From Yoonia ponticola (GTDB lineage: Bacteria; Pseudomonadota; Alphaproteobacteria; Rhodobacterales; Rhodobacteraceae), in contig NZ_JACIJM010000001.1 in assembly GCF_014199395.1 (NCBI RefSeq), positions 62,001 through 126,000 on the forward strand: 64,000 nucleotides of DNA, read 5' to 3'. Below, one piece after another: positions 25,937 through 35,648 of this stretch. Within the stretch, counting starts at the first letter, position 1; each line of letters begins with the position of its first letter. Below the pieces are notes generated by a model. It did no database searches and was not told the origin of the DNA. It was given only the letters and a program-made list of their open reading frames with translations. Position numbers and translations under genes: made by a program.

Positions 25937-27451
25937 ATGTCAGCAGTTGCCTATACCGTCGCGTTCGACGGGATCGAAGCCAAAATGGTCGAGGTGCAAT
26001 GCGCCGTGACGCCCGGCTTGCCCGGTTTCGCGATTGTCGGCCTACCCGACAAGGCGGTGTCCGAAGCGCGCGAACGGGTGCGCGCTGCGCTGACGCATAT
26101 GGCAATCGCGCTGCCGTCCAAGCGAATCACGGTTAACCTGTCGCCCGCGAACATGCCAAAAGAGGGGGCGCACTTTGACCTGCCCATCGCGTTGGCACTG
26201 CTGGCCGCATTGGACATCCTGCCGCGCGATGACATTGCGGGCACGGTATCGCTTGGTGAATTGTCACTGAACGGGAACCTCGTTCCGGTCACGGGCGCAT
26301 TGCCCGCCGCGATGGCCGCAGCGACGGACGACAAGGTATTGATTTGCCCCGAAGTTTGCGGTCCAGAGGCCGCGTGGGTCGATGCGGCAAAGGTCATCGC
26401 GCCGTCGTCGCTTGCCGCTGTGATCCGGCACTTCACTGGGCAAGCGGTCCTAGACGCAGCTCTGCCGGGCGAAGTGCAAACGCCTAGCGGTGTATCTGAT
26501 TTGGCTGAGGTCAAAGGGCAAGAACGTGCCAAACGTGCCTTGGAAATTGCCGCGGCCGGTCGGCATCACCTGATGATGGTCGGCTCACCCGGATCTGGTA
26601 AGTCAATGTTATCAAAACGTATTCCGAGTATTTTGCCGCCGATGTCGCCTATCGAGGCGCTGGAGACGTCGATGATCCATTCGTTGGCAGGTGTGTTGGA
26701 GGAAGGCGGCATCAACCGCACGCGCCCGTTCCAAGAACCGCATCACACCGCATCAGCAGCGGCGATTATTGGTGGCGGACGCACGGCGAAGCCCGGTCAA
26801 ATTTCTCTCGCGCATAATGGCGTTCTGTTTCTTGACGAGTTCCCTGAATTTCCGCGCTCTGTTCTTGAAACGCTGCGCCAACCGATTGAAACCGGAGAAG
26901 TGGTCGTGGCGCGGGCCAATGCACATGTGAAATATCCGTGCCGATTTATGCTCGTCGCGGCCGCAAACCCTTGTAAATGCGGGTATTTGGCAGATGCTGC
27001 ACGGGCTTGCGCGCGTGTGCCGATCTGCGGGGACGAATATATGGGCCGGATTTCCGGACCGTTAATGGATCGTTTCGATCTACGCGTTGAGGTGCCGCCT
27101 GTTGCTTACACCGACCTTGATCTGCCCGAGGACGGCGAGAGTTCGGCCACGATTGCGGCGCGAGTCGCAGCGGCGCGGCGCATTCAGACGGAACGATTCG
27201 TAGGGATCGCAGGTGTAAGGGTTAACGCAGAGGCCGAAGGTCGCGTACTAGAGGCGGTGGCGACGCCCGACGCGGAAGGTCGGGCATTGCTGCTAAAGGT
27301 CGCGGAACGGTTCGGGTTGTCAGCGCGGGGGTATCACCGCGTTTTGCGGGTCGCCCGCACGATTGCTGACCTCGCGGGCGAGGAGGAAGTGCGCCGACCG
27401 CATGTCGCAGAAGCGGTCAGCTACAGATTGTCGCTCGCGCAAGAGGTCTAG
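25937..27451 (+). CDS. comM: YifB/ComM-family magnesium-chelatase-like AAA+ ATPase
   Basis: The protein has 504 residues from ATG 25937 (a GTG at 25916 is also in frame). The N-terminal Lon-like fold carries [19 protein letters not shown]; the AAA+ core has Walker A GSPGSGKS at about 215-222 and Walker [11 protein letters not shown] near 294, and a zinc-finger-like [15 protein letters not shown] follows near 344. ComM is the hexameric helicase that drives branch migration during natural transformation. Its stop shares the palindrome CTAG with the stop of the converging gshB. Confidence 0.95.
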   Translation: MSAVAYTVAFDGIEAKMVEVQCAVTPGLPGFAIVGLPDKAVSEARERVRAALTHMAIALPSKRITVNLSPANMPKEGAHFDLPIALALLAALDILPRDDIAGTVSLGELSLNGNLVPVTGALPAAMAAATDDKVLICPEVCGPEAAWVDAAKVIAPSSLAAVIRHFTGQAVLDAALPGEVQTPSGVSDLAEVKGQERAKRALEIAAAGRHHLMMVGSPGSGKSMLSKRIPSILPPMSPIEALETSMIHSLAGVLEEGGINRTRPFQEPHHTASAAAIIGGGRTAKPGQISLAHNGVLFLDEFPEFPRSVLETLRQPIETGEVVVARANAHVKYPCRFMLVAAANPCKCGYLADAARACARVPICGDEYMGRISGPLMDRFDLRVEVPPVAYTDLDLPEDGESSATIAARVAAARRIQTERFVGIAGVRVNAEAEGRVLEAVATPDAEGRALLLKVAERFGLSARGYHRVLRVARTIADLAGEEEVRRPHVAEAVSYRLSLAQEV

Positions 27452-28392
27452 GCGGCGCGGCGGGCCTCGATGGCTTCCCAAATTTTGGCGGTGATGTTGA
27501 CGCCGTCAAAACGTTCTAATTCTTGGATACCCGTCGGTGAGGTGACGTTAATTTCGGTTAACCAATCGCCGATCACGTCAATGCCGACAAAGATCTGACC
27601 CTTTTCGCGCAAAAGCGGCCCGATTGCGGCGCAAATTTCGCGGTCCCGATCTGTCAGTGCTACCTTTTCAGGTTTGCCGCCGACGTGCATGTTTGAACGC
27701 GTCTCGCCTTCTGCAGGAACACGGTTAATCGCACCGACAGGTTCACCGTCGACGAGGATCACGCGCTTGTCGCCTTTGCTGACGTCGGGCAGAAATTTTT
27801 GCATGATCAGCGGCTCGCGGTTGATGCCTGAAAACATTTCATGCAGGGACGCAAGATTGCTATCACCTTGTTTTAGCTTGAAAACACCGGCGCCGCCGTT
27901 GCCGTAAAGCGGTTTCAGGATCACATCACCGTGGGTCGCGCGGAACGATTTTAACGTGTCGAGATCGCGGGCGATCATCGTTGGTGGCGTGAGATCGGGG
28001 AAATTCAGGACCAGCAGTTTTTCCGGATAATTCCGCACCCAGAATGGGTCGTTCACGACCAATGTATCGGGGTGGATCATGTCGAGAATATGGGTTGTGG
28101 TGATGTAGCCCATGTCAAATGGCGGGTCTTGGCGCAGCCATACGACATCGTAATCGGCAAGGTTAACTTCGACCTCATCGCCGAGCGTGAAATGGTCGCC
28201 TTTGACCCGCTGAACGGTTAACGGCCAACCGCGCGCGACAACTTTGCCTTCGCGATAGGCCAGCTTGTCCGGTGTGTAATAAAACAGGCTATGCCCACGT
28301 GCCTGCGCTTCTTCAGCGATGCGGAAGGTGCTGTCGGCATTGATATCAATCGGACCAATTGGGTCCATTTGGATGGCAACTTTCAAGGACAT
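27448..28392 (-). CDS. gshB: Glutathione synthase
   Basis: GshB joins glycine to gamma-glutamylcysteine. The 314-residue protein starts [19 protein letters not shown], as is usual, and shows the ATP-grasp elements: [13 protein letters not shown], a [14 protein letters not shown] glycine loop near 160, and [19 protein letters not shown] near the end for metal and substrate binding. The gene lies downstream of yraN on the same strand after a 75-base gap, in the conserved rsmI-yraN-gshB order. Confidence 0.97.
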   Translation of the reverse strand: MSLKVAIQMDPIGPIDINADSTFRIAEEAQARGHSLFYYTPDKLAYREGKVVARGWPLTVQRVKGDHFTLGDEVEVNLADYDVVWLRQDPPFDMGYITTTHILDMIHPDTLVVNDPFWVRNYPEKLLVLNFPDLTPPTMIARDLDTLKSFRATHGDVILKPLYGNGGAGVFKLKQGDSNLASLHEMFSGINREPLIMQKFLPDVSKGDKRVILVDGEPVGAINRVPAEGETRSNMHVGGKPEKVALTDRDREICAAIGPLLREKGQIFVGIDVIGDWLTEINVTSPTGIQELERFDGVNITAKIWEAIEARRAA

Positions 28393-28467
28393 ACGGCTGA
28401 GCCTTTTCTTAATAATGAGTTAAGAGATACATGGCGTATGGTGTTGTCTGGTGCAATGGGGCGCTGT

Positions 28468-28848
28468 TCACGCTTCCATGAAGGCATTCTCAATGATGCG
28501 GACGGTGCCACCTTGATCGACGGTCGCCACATCGAACCGCATGTTGGTTAATTGCCCACGCGGTTCTGTTGCGACAAATTCACTGGCGGCATGACATAGG
28601 CGATCCATTTGCGTTCGGCTGACGCGTCGCAAGGCCTGGTCATGCGTTTTGCTTTTCTTCACTTCGACAAAGATCAAATCGTCGCCGTCACGTATAATCA
28701 GATCGATTTCGCCGCCACGTCCACGCCAGCGCGTTTTTGCAACGACGCACCCACGGCGTTGGTAGTCGTTTGCGACGATAGCTTCGGCGGCAAGACCTGC
28801 GTGGTAGTTTGTTTTTGATCGCAGGGCTTGGGCCATGAGTGACGTCAT
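28468..28848 (-). CDS. yraN: YraN/UPF0102 nuclease-fold protein
   Basis: The 126-residue protein carries a PD-(D/E)XK-like core, with GLAAEAIVANDYQRRGC at the N-terminus, GRGGEIDLIIRDGDDLIFVEVK holding the D-ExK residues, and a Gln-Arg helix. Function in the cell is not established, though Holliday-junction resolvase-like activity has been suggested from the fold. Its start overlaps the rsmI stop by four bases. Confidence 0.92.
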   Translation of the reverse strand: MTSLMAQALRSKTNYHAGLAAEAIVANDYQRRGCVVAKTRWRGRGGEIDLIIRDGDDLIFVEVKKSKTHDQALRRVSRTQMDRLCHAASEFVATEPRGQLTNMRFDVATVDQGGTVRIIENAFMEA

Positions 28849-29708
28849 TCGGTTTCTTTCTCTAGGCCGAGGGCCATTTGATACACTTGCCGACGGGGCA
28901 GGCCCATTGCGCCAGCGACCATCGTGGCCGCATCTTTGACCCGCATCGTGCGCATCGCCTCTGCAAGGGCGGTTTGCACGTCGGTTTCGCCAATCACCTC
29001 GCCATCACCGCGCGCAACGAGCACGACAACCTCGCCCTTAACCCTGCGTTCAGCAAATTCGGTGACGAGATCAGTTAGATTGCCGCGCACGACCTCTTCA
29101 AATTTCTTGGTCAGCTCACGACACACAACCGCGTGACGCTCGCCCCCCAGTGTATCGCGCAAAGACGTTAGCATATCGTAAAGACGCTTCGGAGATTCGT
29201 AGAAAACGATCGTCATCGGCGTGTCGCGCAGGCCCGCGATTTCGGTTTCACGCTGCGTTTTTGCCGATGGCAGGAAGCCGATAAACGCGAAGCGATCCGT
29301 CGCCAAACCCGACACGGTCAGCGCTGCCAAAACGGCAGAGGCCCCCGGTGCGGTGGTGACGGGCAGGTCGGCTGCGATCATCGCACAGCCCAATTCATAC
29401 CCCGGATCCGCGACCAAGGGCGTACCTGCCTCAGACACGTAAGCGACTGATTTTCCGTTCTTAACCGCATCCACCAACCGTTGCGTTGGCTTTTCGCCGC
29501 TGTGGTCGTGGTAGGCGACCACTTGACGTGTACCCAGCGGCACACCGTGGATTTCCATCAGCTTGCGGGCTGTTCGTGTGTCTTCGGCGGCGATCAAATC
29601 TGCGCTGGCCAGAATGTCGAGGCCGCGCAATGTCATGTCCCGTGCCGACCCGATTGGCGTCGCCACAAAGTAGAGCCCCGCCGTCAAGGGCTTTTCTATA
29701 AAATTCAT
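28845..29708 (-). CDS. rsmI: 16S rRNA (cytidine-1402-2'-O)-methyltransferase
   Basis: RsmI methylates the ribose of C1402 in the decoding centre. Its 287 residues show the tetrapyrrole-methylase fold: VATPIGSARDMTLRGLDIL, AAEDTRTARKLM near 43, SEAGTPLVADPGYELG near 95, the PGASAVLAALTVSG proline-glycine loop, and VFYESPKRLYDML. The gene lies head to head with lpoA and co-transcribes with yraN. Confidence 0.96.
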   Translation of the reverse strand: MNFIEKPLTAGLYFVATPIGSARDMTLRGLDILASADLIAAEDTRTARKLMEIHGVPLGTRQVVAYHDHSGEKPTQRLVDAVKNGKSVAYVSEAGTPLVADPGYELGCAMIAADLPVTTAPGASAVLAALTVSGLATDRFAFIGFLPSAKTQRETEIAGLRDTPMTIVFYESPKRLYDMLTSLRDTLGGERHAVVCRELTKKFEEVVRGNLTDLVTEFAERRVKGEVVVLVARGDGEVIGETDVQTALAEAMRTMRVKDAATMVAGAMGLPRRQVYQMALGLEKETE

Positions 29709-29789
29709 ACCTAGACCCTTCGGCGCATCGCCCTATGATGTTGCCCAAATGTTTGACCGGTGGCGGTCACCAACAGGAGGGGATTTCCT

Positions 29790-30977
29790 ATGTTTGCTTG
29801 TTTCGCCGACGCCCGCAAGGCGGCTGCCCGGTTGTTCATCTTTTTAACGCTCGTTTTTGTGTCCGCATGTGCTGTGCCGGGCCAAGTGGGCGTTAACCAG
29901 AACACGGGGCAACAAATTGACCCAAGCGCACCAGTTCAGGTGGCGCTGCTTGTGCCGGGTGGGTCCGGCCAAGGCTCTGACAGCTTTTTGGCGTCGAACC
30001 TTGAGAATGCTGCGCGTTTGGCGATTGCCGATCTTGCAGGCGTGACGATTGATCTGCGCGTTTACAACACCGGCAGCGATCCGTTGCAGGCCGCGCGTGT
30101 GGCCAGTGCCGCTGTCGATGACGGTGCAAAAATCATCCTTGGACCGCTGTTTGGCGAAGCAGCGAATGCCGCTGGTGTGTCTGTCGCTAACCGCAACGTG
30201 AACGTGCTTGCGTTCTCGAATAACCCAACGATTGCAGGGGGTAACGTGTTTATCCTTGGCTCTACGTTCAGCAATACCGCGAACCGTCTGGTGCAATATG
30301 CGGGCCTTCAGGGTATCAACCGCTATACTGTTGTGCACGGAAATTCCATTCCCGGCCAGCTGGGCCGTGACGCGATTGCAAATGCGGTGCGTGCGAACGG
30401 TGGTCAAGTGACGGCGATCGAAGGCTACCCATTGAGCCAACAAGGCGTGACCGATTCGGCGTCGCGTATTATTGCCGCGACACGCAACGGTGGCAGCGAC
30501 GCTGTGTTCTTTACAGGTGATCCATCCGCTGATTTACCGTTCATTCTGGACGGTCTGTCCGCCGCTGGCCTGACATCAAACGAAGCCCGCTACATGGGCC
30601 TGACGCGCTGGGATGCCAACGCTGACGTGCTGGCTAGCTCTGCGGCCCAAGGCGGCATTATCGCATTGCCTGACCAATCCTTGAACGCCGCATTCGAGAA
30701 TCGCTATGCGTCTGTGTACGGTGATCGCCCGCATCCACTGGCTGGTCTGGCTTATGACGGTATCGCAGCCATTGGAGCTCTTGTGGCTCAAGGTAATGCG
30801 AATGCCCTGACGAAACAGGCGCTGACGACACCGCAAGGGTTCCAAGGGACTGGTGGTATCTTCCGACTCCTGCCAAATGGTTTGAACCAACGTGGCCTTG
30901 CCATTGCCGAAATACGCAACAATCAGGTGATTACTCTTGAACCAGCACCGCGGAGCTTTGGCGGATCAGGTCTCTGA
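29790..30977 (+). CDS. LpoA-like penicillin-binding protein activator lipoprotein
   Basis: This periplasmic-binding-like LppC protein of 395 residues is taken to activate peptidoglycan synthases from the outer membrane. AGGAGGGG precedes ATG 29790; an upstream ATG at 29760 would misplace the signal. The lipobox VSAC puts the lipidated cysteine at residue 27. The mature part follows the type 1 periplasmic-binding fold, with VALLVPGGSGQG and ILGPLFGEAANA. Enterobacterial LpoA has an extra N-terminal TPR domain that is absent here. The last 41 bases overlap glnD if that gene starts at its TTG. Confidence 0.82.
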   Translation: MFACFADARKAAARLFIFLTLVFVSACAVPGQVGVNQNTGQQIDPSAPVQVALLVPGGSGQGSDSFLASNLENAARLAIADLAGVTIDLRVYNTGSDPLQAARVASAAVDDGAKIILGPLFGEAANAAGVSVANRNVNVLAFSNNPTIAGGNVFILGSTFSNTANRLVQYAGLQGINRYTVVHGNSIPGQLGRDAIANAVRANGGQVTAIEGYPLSQQGVTDSASRIIAATRNGGSDAVFFTGDPSADLPFILDGLSAAGLTSNEARYMGLTRWDANADVLASSAAQGGIIALPDQSLNAAFENRYASVYGDRPHPLAGLAYDGIAAIGALVAQGNANALTKQALTTPQGFQGTGGIFRLLPNGLNQRGLAIAEIRNNQVITLEPAPRSFGGSGL

Positions 30978-33753
30978 TCCGACCAACACGACTTACGACT
31001 TAGAAACGCCGGACAATTTGATTTGTCCGGCGTCTGAGATTTTTGATCAGCCTGCGGTGCGGATCGCATTGGATGCGGCTGTTAATCAGACGACGGATCA
31101 CAAGATTATCCGATCCAGAACCGTCGAAATCCTGAGCAAAGCACGTATCGCTGGCCGTAAACGCATCGCAGAAGCGTTCGCCGTTGATCCATTTCCCGGA
31201 CGGCGCGGCACCCGGGCCTATAGCTGGTTAACGGACCAGGTTGTCGGCGAAGTGTTGCACGTCGCGCAGACCTATCTACATCCGCTACCAAACCCGACAG
31301 AGGCCGAGCGCATCGCGATTATCGCTGTTGGTGGTTATGGGCGGGGCGAAATGGCGGCCCATTCTGACGTCGATTTGCTGTTCCTGAACCCCTACAAAAT
31401 CACGCCTTGGGCCGAGAGCCTGATCGAATCGATGCTCTATATCCTGTGGGATCTGAAGCTAAAGGTCGGTCACGCCAGCCGGACGATCAAGGATTGCATC
31501 CGCTTGGGCCGCGAGGATTTCACGATCCGCACCTCACTGGTCGAATACCGCTATTTGGCTGGCGACGAAGAGTTGGCACAAACGCTTGCGACGACCCTGT
31601 GGGAAGAGTTATTCAGTGGCACAGCGGCTGAATTCATCGAAGCCAAGCTGGAAGAACGCCAGCAGCGCCACACCAAACAAGGTGGCCAGCGTTACGTGGT
31701 CGAGCCGAATGTCAAAGAGGGTAAGGGCGGTCTGCGCGATTTGCAGTCGCTATTCTGGATCGGGAAATACGTCCACGGCACCCAAAACGCCAAAGAATTG
31801 ATCGCTTTTGGTGTCTATACCGAAGGCGAGTTTCTTAAATTTAAAGCCGCCGAAGATTTCCTGTGGTCGGTCCGCTGTCACATGCACATCAGTGCGGACC
31901 GTGCCGTGGATCAGCTGACTTTTGACATGCAGGTCGATGTGGCCGAACGGCTTGGCTACACCGATCATGATGGGCGTCGTGCGGTCGAGTTTTTCATGCA
32001 AGACTACTTTCGCCACGCGACAACTGTGGGCGAGCTGACGCGCGTCTTTTTGACGTCGCTTGAAGCCACGCACACCAAGGCCGAGCCGATGCTTTTGCGT
32101 CTGTTCAAACGGCGCAAAAAGGCCAAAGCCCCTTATAAAATCGAACAAAACCGCCTGACCATCGCCGACGAGGACGCATTCTTTGCGGACAAATTGAACA
32201 TGCTTGGCATCGTCGAAGAGGTGTTGCGCACAGGCACGTTGATGCACCCGGACGCGGTGCGCTTGATCGCGGCGAACCTCGACCAAATCGACGATTCACT
32301 GCGCAATGATCCGCGTGCCCGCAAGCTGTTCCTTGGGATTATGCTGAAACACGGCAATCCAGAACGCGGGCTGCGCCGGATGAACGAACTGGGCCTCTTG
32401 GCCGCGTTTATCCCCGAATTTGCCCCGATTGTGGCGATGATGCAGTTCAATATGTATCACCACTACACGGTCGACGAACATACGATCCAATGCATCAGCC
32501 ATCTGTCCAAGATCGAGCGCGAAGAGCTGGTCGAGGAACTGCCGCTTGCATCGGGCATCCTGAAAGGCGGGGTGAACCGCAAGGTGCTGTTTGTGGCGCT
32601 ATTGCTGCATGATATTGGCAAGGGCCGCCCAGTAGATCATTCGGTGCTGGGCGCGCAAATTGCCCGCGTTGTTGGGCCGCGTTTGGGGTTGAGCAAGAAG
32701 GATTGCGAGACGGTCGAATGGCTGATCCGCTACCATTTGCTGATGTCTGATACCGCCCAAAAGCGCGATATCGCAGAACCGCGCACGGTCAAAGGCTTTG
32801 CCAAAGCCGTGAAAACCGTGGAACGACTGGACCTGCTGACGGTGCTGACCGTCTGCGATATTCGCGGCGTGGGGCCGGGGACGTGGAACAACTGGAAGGC
32901 TGTTTTGATCCGCAATCTCTATGCCGCGACGAAAGATGCGCTTGAGAACGGCTTGGAAGACCTGAACCGCGAAAGCCGCGAAAACGAAGCAAAACGTGCG
33001 CTGCGCGTCGCGCTAAGTGATTGGAAACCAAAAGACCTGAAGCTTGAGATCGGGCGGCATTACGGCACCTATTGGCAGGGTCTGCCAGGGACGACGCATG
33101 TGGTGTTTGCGAACCTGCTGAACGGTATTTCGGACGACCGTCTCGCGATTGATCTGATGTTGGACGAAGATCGCGACGCGACGCGCGTGTGCTTTGCGAT
33201 GGTCGATCATCCCGGTCTGTTCAGCCGGATGACGGGCGCCTTGGCGCTGGTCGGTGCAAATATCGTGGATGCGCGGACTTATACGTCGAAAGACGGCTAT
33301 GCGACGGCGGTGTTCTGGATTCAAGACGCGGATGGTCACCCCTACGAGGCCGCCCGTCTGCCGCGACTGCAGCAAATGATCGTGAAAACGCTGCACGGCG
33401 AAGTTGTCGCGCGCGAGGCCCTGAAAGGCCGCGATAAGATTAAAAAGCGCGAACGTGCGTTTCGGGTGCCGACGGTCATCACCTTCGACAACGTCGGCTC
33501 TGAAATCTACACAATCATCGAGGTCGATACCCGTGATCGCCCCGGATTGTTGTATGATCTGACGCGGACGCTTGCCGAAAATCACGTCTATATCGCCTCT
33601 GCAGTCATCGCGACCTTTGGTGAACAGATCGTGGATACGTTCTATGTCAAAGATATGGTCGGTTTGAAATATCACACCGAAAGCAAACGTGACGCTCTCG
33701 AAAAGAACTTGCGCGAGGCGATCATCCAAGGTGCACAGAGGGCGGCAACATGA
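30937..33753 (+). CDS. glnD: Bifunctional [protein-PII] uridylyltransferase / uridylyl-removing enzyme
   Basis: GlnD senses glutamine and adds or removes UMP on PII proteins, setting nitrogen metabolism. The order is: nucleotidyltransferase GGYGRGEMAAHSDVDL near residue 131, HD hydrolase LLLHDIGKG near 555, and two ACT domains near 749 (VDHPGLFSRMTGAL) and 859 (TRDRPGLLYDLTRTL). Length 938 suits alphaproteobacteria. The start is uncertain: the TTG at 30937 overlaps lpoA, another TTG lies seven codons later, and no strong ribosome site marks either. A family III repeat follows the stop. Confidence 0.94.
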   Translation: MNQHRGALADQVSDPTNTTYDLETPDNLICPASEIFDQPAVRIALDAAVNQTTDHKIIRSRTVEILSKARIAGRKRIAEAFAVDPFPGRRGTRAYSWLTDQVVGEVLHVAQTYLHPLPNPTEAERIAIIAVGGYGRGEMAAHSDVDLLFLNPYKITPWAESLIESMLYILWDLKLKVGHASRTIKDCIRLGREDFTIRTSLVEYRYLAGDEELAQTLATTLWEELFSGTAAEFIEAKLEERQQRHTKQGGQRYVVEPNVKEGKGGLRDLQSLFWIGKYVHGTQNAKELIAFGVYTEGEFLKFKAAEDFLWSVRCHMHISADRAVDQLTFDMQVDVAERLGYTDHDGRRAVEFFMQDYFRHATTVGELTRVFLTSLEATHTKAEPMLLRLFKRRKKAKAPYKIEQNRLTIADEDAFFADKLNMLGIVEEVLRTGTLMHPDAVRLIAANLDQIDDSLRNDPRARKLFLGIMLKHGNPERGLRRMNELGLLAAFIPEFAPIVAMMQFNMYHHYTVDEHTIQCISHLSKIEREELVEELPLASGILKGGVNRKVLFVALLLHDIGKGRPVDHSVLGAQIARVVGPRLGLSKKDCETVEWLIRYHLLMSDTAQKRDIAEPRTVKGFAKAVKTVERLDLLTVLTVCDIRGVGPGTWNNWKAVLIRNLYAATKDALENGLEDLNRESRENEAKRALRVALSDWKPKDLKLEIGRHYGTYWQGLPGTTHVVFANLLNGISDDRLAIDLMLDEDRDATRVCFAMVDHPGLFSRMTGALALVGANIVDARTYTSKDGYATAVFWIQDADGHPYEAARLPRLQQMIVKTLHGEVVAREALKGRDKIKKRERAFRVPTVITFDNVGSEIYTIIEVDTRDRPGLLYDLTRTLAENHVYIASAVIATFGEQIVDTFYVKDMVGLKYHTESKRDALEKNLREAIIQGAQRAAT

Positions 33754-33755
33754 CG

Positions 33756-33787
33756 CGAATTTTTGCGAAAATTCGGACGATTTTTCC
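33756..33787 (+). repeat. 3'-end repeat family III, copy 2
   Basis: Three bases after the glnD stop, an 8-bp stem with 4-base loop (33756-33775) is followed by GACGATTTTTCC. Across 31 bases it differs from the coaBC copy, read in gene direction, at only about five positions. The second palindrome is truncated here. Confidence 0.65.
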
Positions 33788-33808
33788 AACTAAGACGGAG
33801 TGGCCTGC

Positions 33809-35392
33809 GTGAAGCCAATTCGTTTGATGGCCGGTTTCTTTACGGTCGGTCTGTGGACATTGCTGTCGCGTGTTCTGGGCTTTGCGCGTGACATTATGAT
33901 GGCGGCGTTCCTTGGCACTGGTCCCGTCGCAGAGGCGTTCCTGATCGCCTTGTCATTGCCCAACATGTTCCGCCGCTTTTTCGCGGAAGGGGCGTTTAAC
34001 ATGGCATTCGTGCCGATGTTTTCCAAGAAGCTAGAGGCGGACGACGATCCACTGACATTCGCGCAAGACGCGTTCTTGGGGCTTGGGTTCGTCCTGATGA
34101 TCTTTACAGGGATCGCCGTCGCTTTCATGCCTGCGCTGGTCACACTGATGGCTGCGGGCTTTCGCGGTGATGTTCGGTTTGAATTGGCCGTGGCCTACGG
34201 TCAGGTCGCGTTTCCTTATATCTTGTTCATCTCGCTCGCGGCCCTGCTGTCCGGCGTTTTGAACGCAACGGGGCGGTTCGTGGCCGCTGCTGCTGCACCC
34301 GTTTTGCTGAACATCTTCTTCGTTGGCATCATGGTTGTGATGTGGCTGGTCGGCGGGCCAACAGTTGTCGGCGGGGCTTATGTTTTCGACGCGACTGTCG
34401 GGTTTGGGCGCGGGTTGGCGTGGGCTGTGCCTTTTGCGGGTATTGCGCAGGTGACGCTTGTTTTCATCGCCGCCAGACGTGCCGGTTTTCCGATGGCGTT
34501 GCGGATGCCACGTTTGACGCCGGACCTGAAACGCCTTGCGATTATCGCCATACCTGCGGTGATGGCGGGCGGTGTTTTACAGATCAACTTGTTGGTGGGC
34601 CGTCAGGTCGCCAGTACCTTTGACGGCGCAATTGCGTGGCTTAGCTACGCGGACCGACTGTACCAACTGCCGCTGGGCGTGATCGCGATTGCGATTGGTG
34701 TGGTGTTGCTGCCGGACCTGTCGCGCCGCCTTCAAGCGGGTGACGAGGCGGGCGGTCAAGATGCGTTTAACCGCGCGTCCGAGGTCGCCTTGGCCCTCAC
34801 AATTCCCGCCGCAATTGCACTGATCGTGATCCCGATCCCGCTGGTGTCAGTTCTGTTCCAACGGGGCGCATTCACAGCCGACGACACGGCTGCGACCGCC
34901 TTGGCCGTTGCGGTTTACGGTTTGGGCCTGCCCGCATTCGTGCTGCAAAAAGCGCTTCAGCCGTTGTTTTACGCACGCGGCGACACGAAACGTCCATTTT
35001 ACTATGCGATCTTTGCGATGATCCTGAACGCTGTTCTGGCCTTCGGTCTGCGCGATTACATCGGCTTTATCGCGGCGGCTGTCGGCACGACGCTGACGAG
35101 CTGGGCGATGGTTGGCCAGTTGTGGTGGGGCGCGCGTGGCATGGGCAAGGCGTCGCAATTTGACGCGCGGTTCAAGCGCCGGATCACGCGGATTATCGCG
35201 TCAGCGGTGGCGATGGGGGCTGTTCTGTTCGGACTGGCAATCGTGCTGCAACCGATGCTTGGCAGCGGCGGCACGCGCTACATCGGCTTGTTGATCCTCG
35301 TGGTCAGCGGGATCGTGAGCTATTTTGCGATTGGTCAGATGCTAGGCGCATTCCGGTTAACGGAATTCAAAGCAGCAATGCGCAGGTCTTAG
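33809..35392 (+). CDS. murJ: Lipid II flippase
   Basis: MurJ (MviN) turns lipid II across the inner membrane for cell-wall synthesis. I choose GTG 33809, with GACGGAG eight bases ahead, giving MKPIRLMAGFFTVGLWTLLSRVLGFARD, the usual beginning; GTG 33800 is less likely. The 527 residues form about 14 hydrophobic helices. The GFARDIMMAAFLG stretch and the FRRFFAEGAFNMAFVP block with its arginines are diagnostic. It follows glnD in the same direction. Its TAG overlaps the opposite-strand stop at 35389. Confidence 0.95.
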   Translation: MKPIRLMAGFFTVGLWTLLSRVLGFARDIMMAAFLGTGPVAEAFLIALSLPNMFRRFFAEGAFNMAFVPMFSKKLEADDDPLTFAQDAFLGLGFVLMIFTGIAVAFMPALVTLMAAGFRGDVRFELAVAYGQVAFPYILFISLAALLSGVLNATGRFVAAAAAPVLLNIFFVGIMVVMWLVGGPTVVGGAYVFDATVGFGRGLAWAVPFAGIAQVTLVFIAARRAGFPMALRMPRLTPDLKRLAIIAIPAVMAGGVLQINLLVGRQVASTFDGAIAWLSYADRLYQLPLGVIAIAIGVVLLPDLSRRLQAGDEAGGQDAFNRASEVALALTIPAAIALIVIPIPLVSVLFQRGAFTADDTAATALAVAVYGLGLPAFVLQKALQPLFYARGDTKRPFYYAIFAMILNAVLAFGLRDYIGFIAAAVGTTLTSWAMVGQLWWGARGMGKASQFDARFKRRITRIIASAVAMGAVLFGLAIVLQPMLGSGGTRYIGLLILVVSGIVSYFAIGQMLGAFRLTEFKAAMRRS

Positions 35393-35595
35393 TTATCTGC
35401 GCGATTACGCCCACCGGGTGTGGGCTGAGGCAAAGTTTGGAAGGTCGCAGGAAGATCGAGTTCTTTCTGCGTCTCCAGATTGCTCTCGAACGGCGTGATC
35501 GTCACCGACCCGAAATCACGGATCGGAGTCGCAGGTCCGTTTGAACAGGCTGCAAGAGCCAGTACAGGGACGCTTGCCAAGATGATTGCACGCAT
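35389..35595 (-). CDS. Short lipoprotein, possible shortened DUF3035/BamF-like protein
   Basis: The 68-residue product has a lipobox LAAC (lipid-modified Cys17). The mature part ends LPQPTPGGRNRAD. This tail resembles the proline-glycine segment that, in DUF3035 proteins next to lspA in other Rhodobacterales, is followed by more residues; here it stops at the murJ end. It may therefore be a truncated form, or a genuine short lipoprotein. It lies 53 bases after lspA on the same strand. Confidence 0.6.
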   Translation of the reverse strand: MRAIILASVPVLALAACSNGPATPIRDFGSVTITPFESNLETQKELDLPATFQTLPQPTPGGRNRADN

Positions 35596-35648
35596 TGCCG
35601 TTCCTTAAGTCTTTGGTCCCGTGTGTTTAGCGCAGGATTGCTGCCGCG

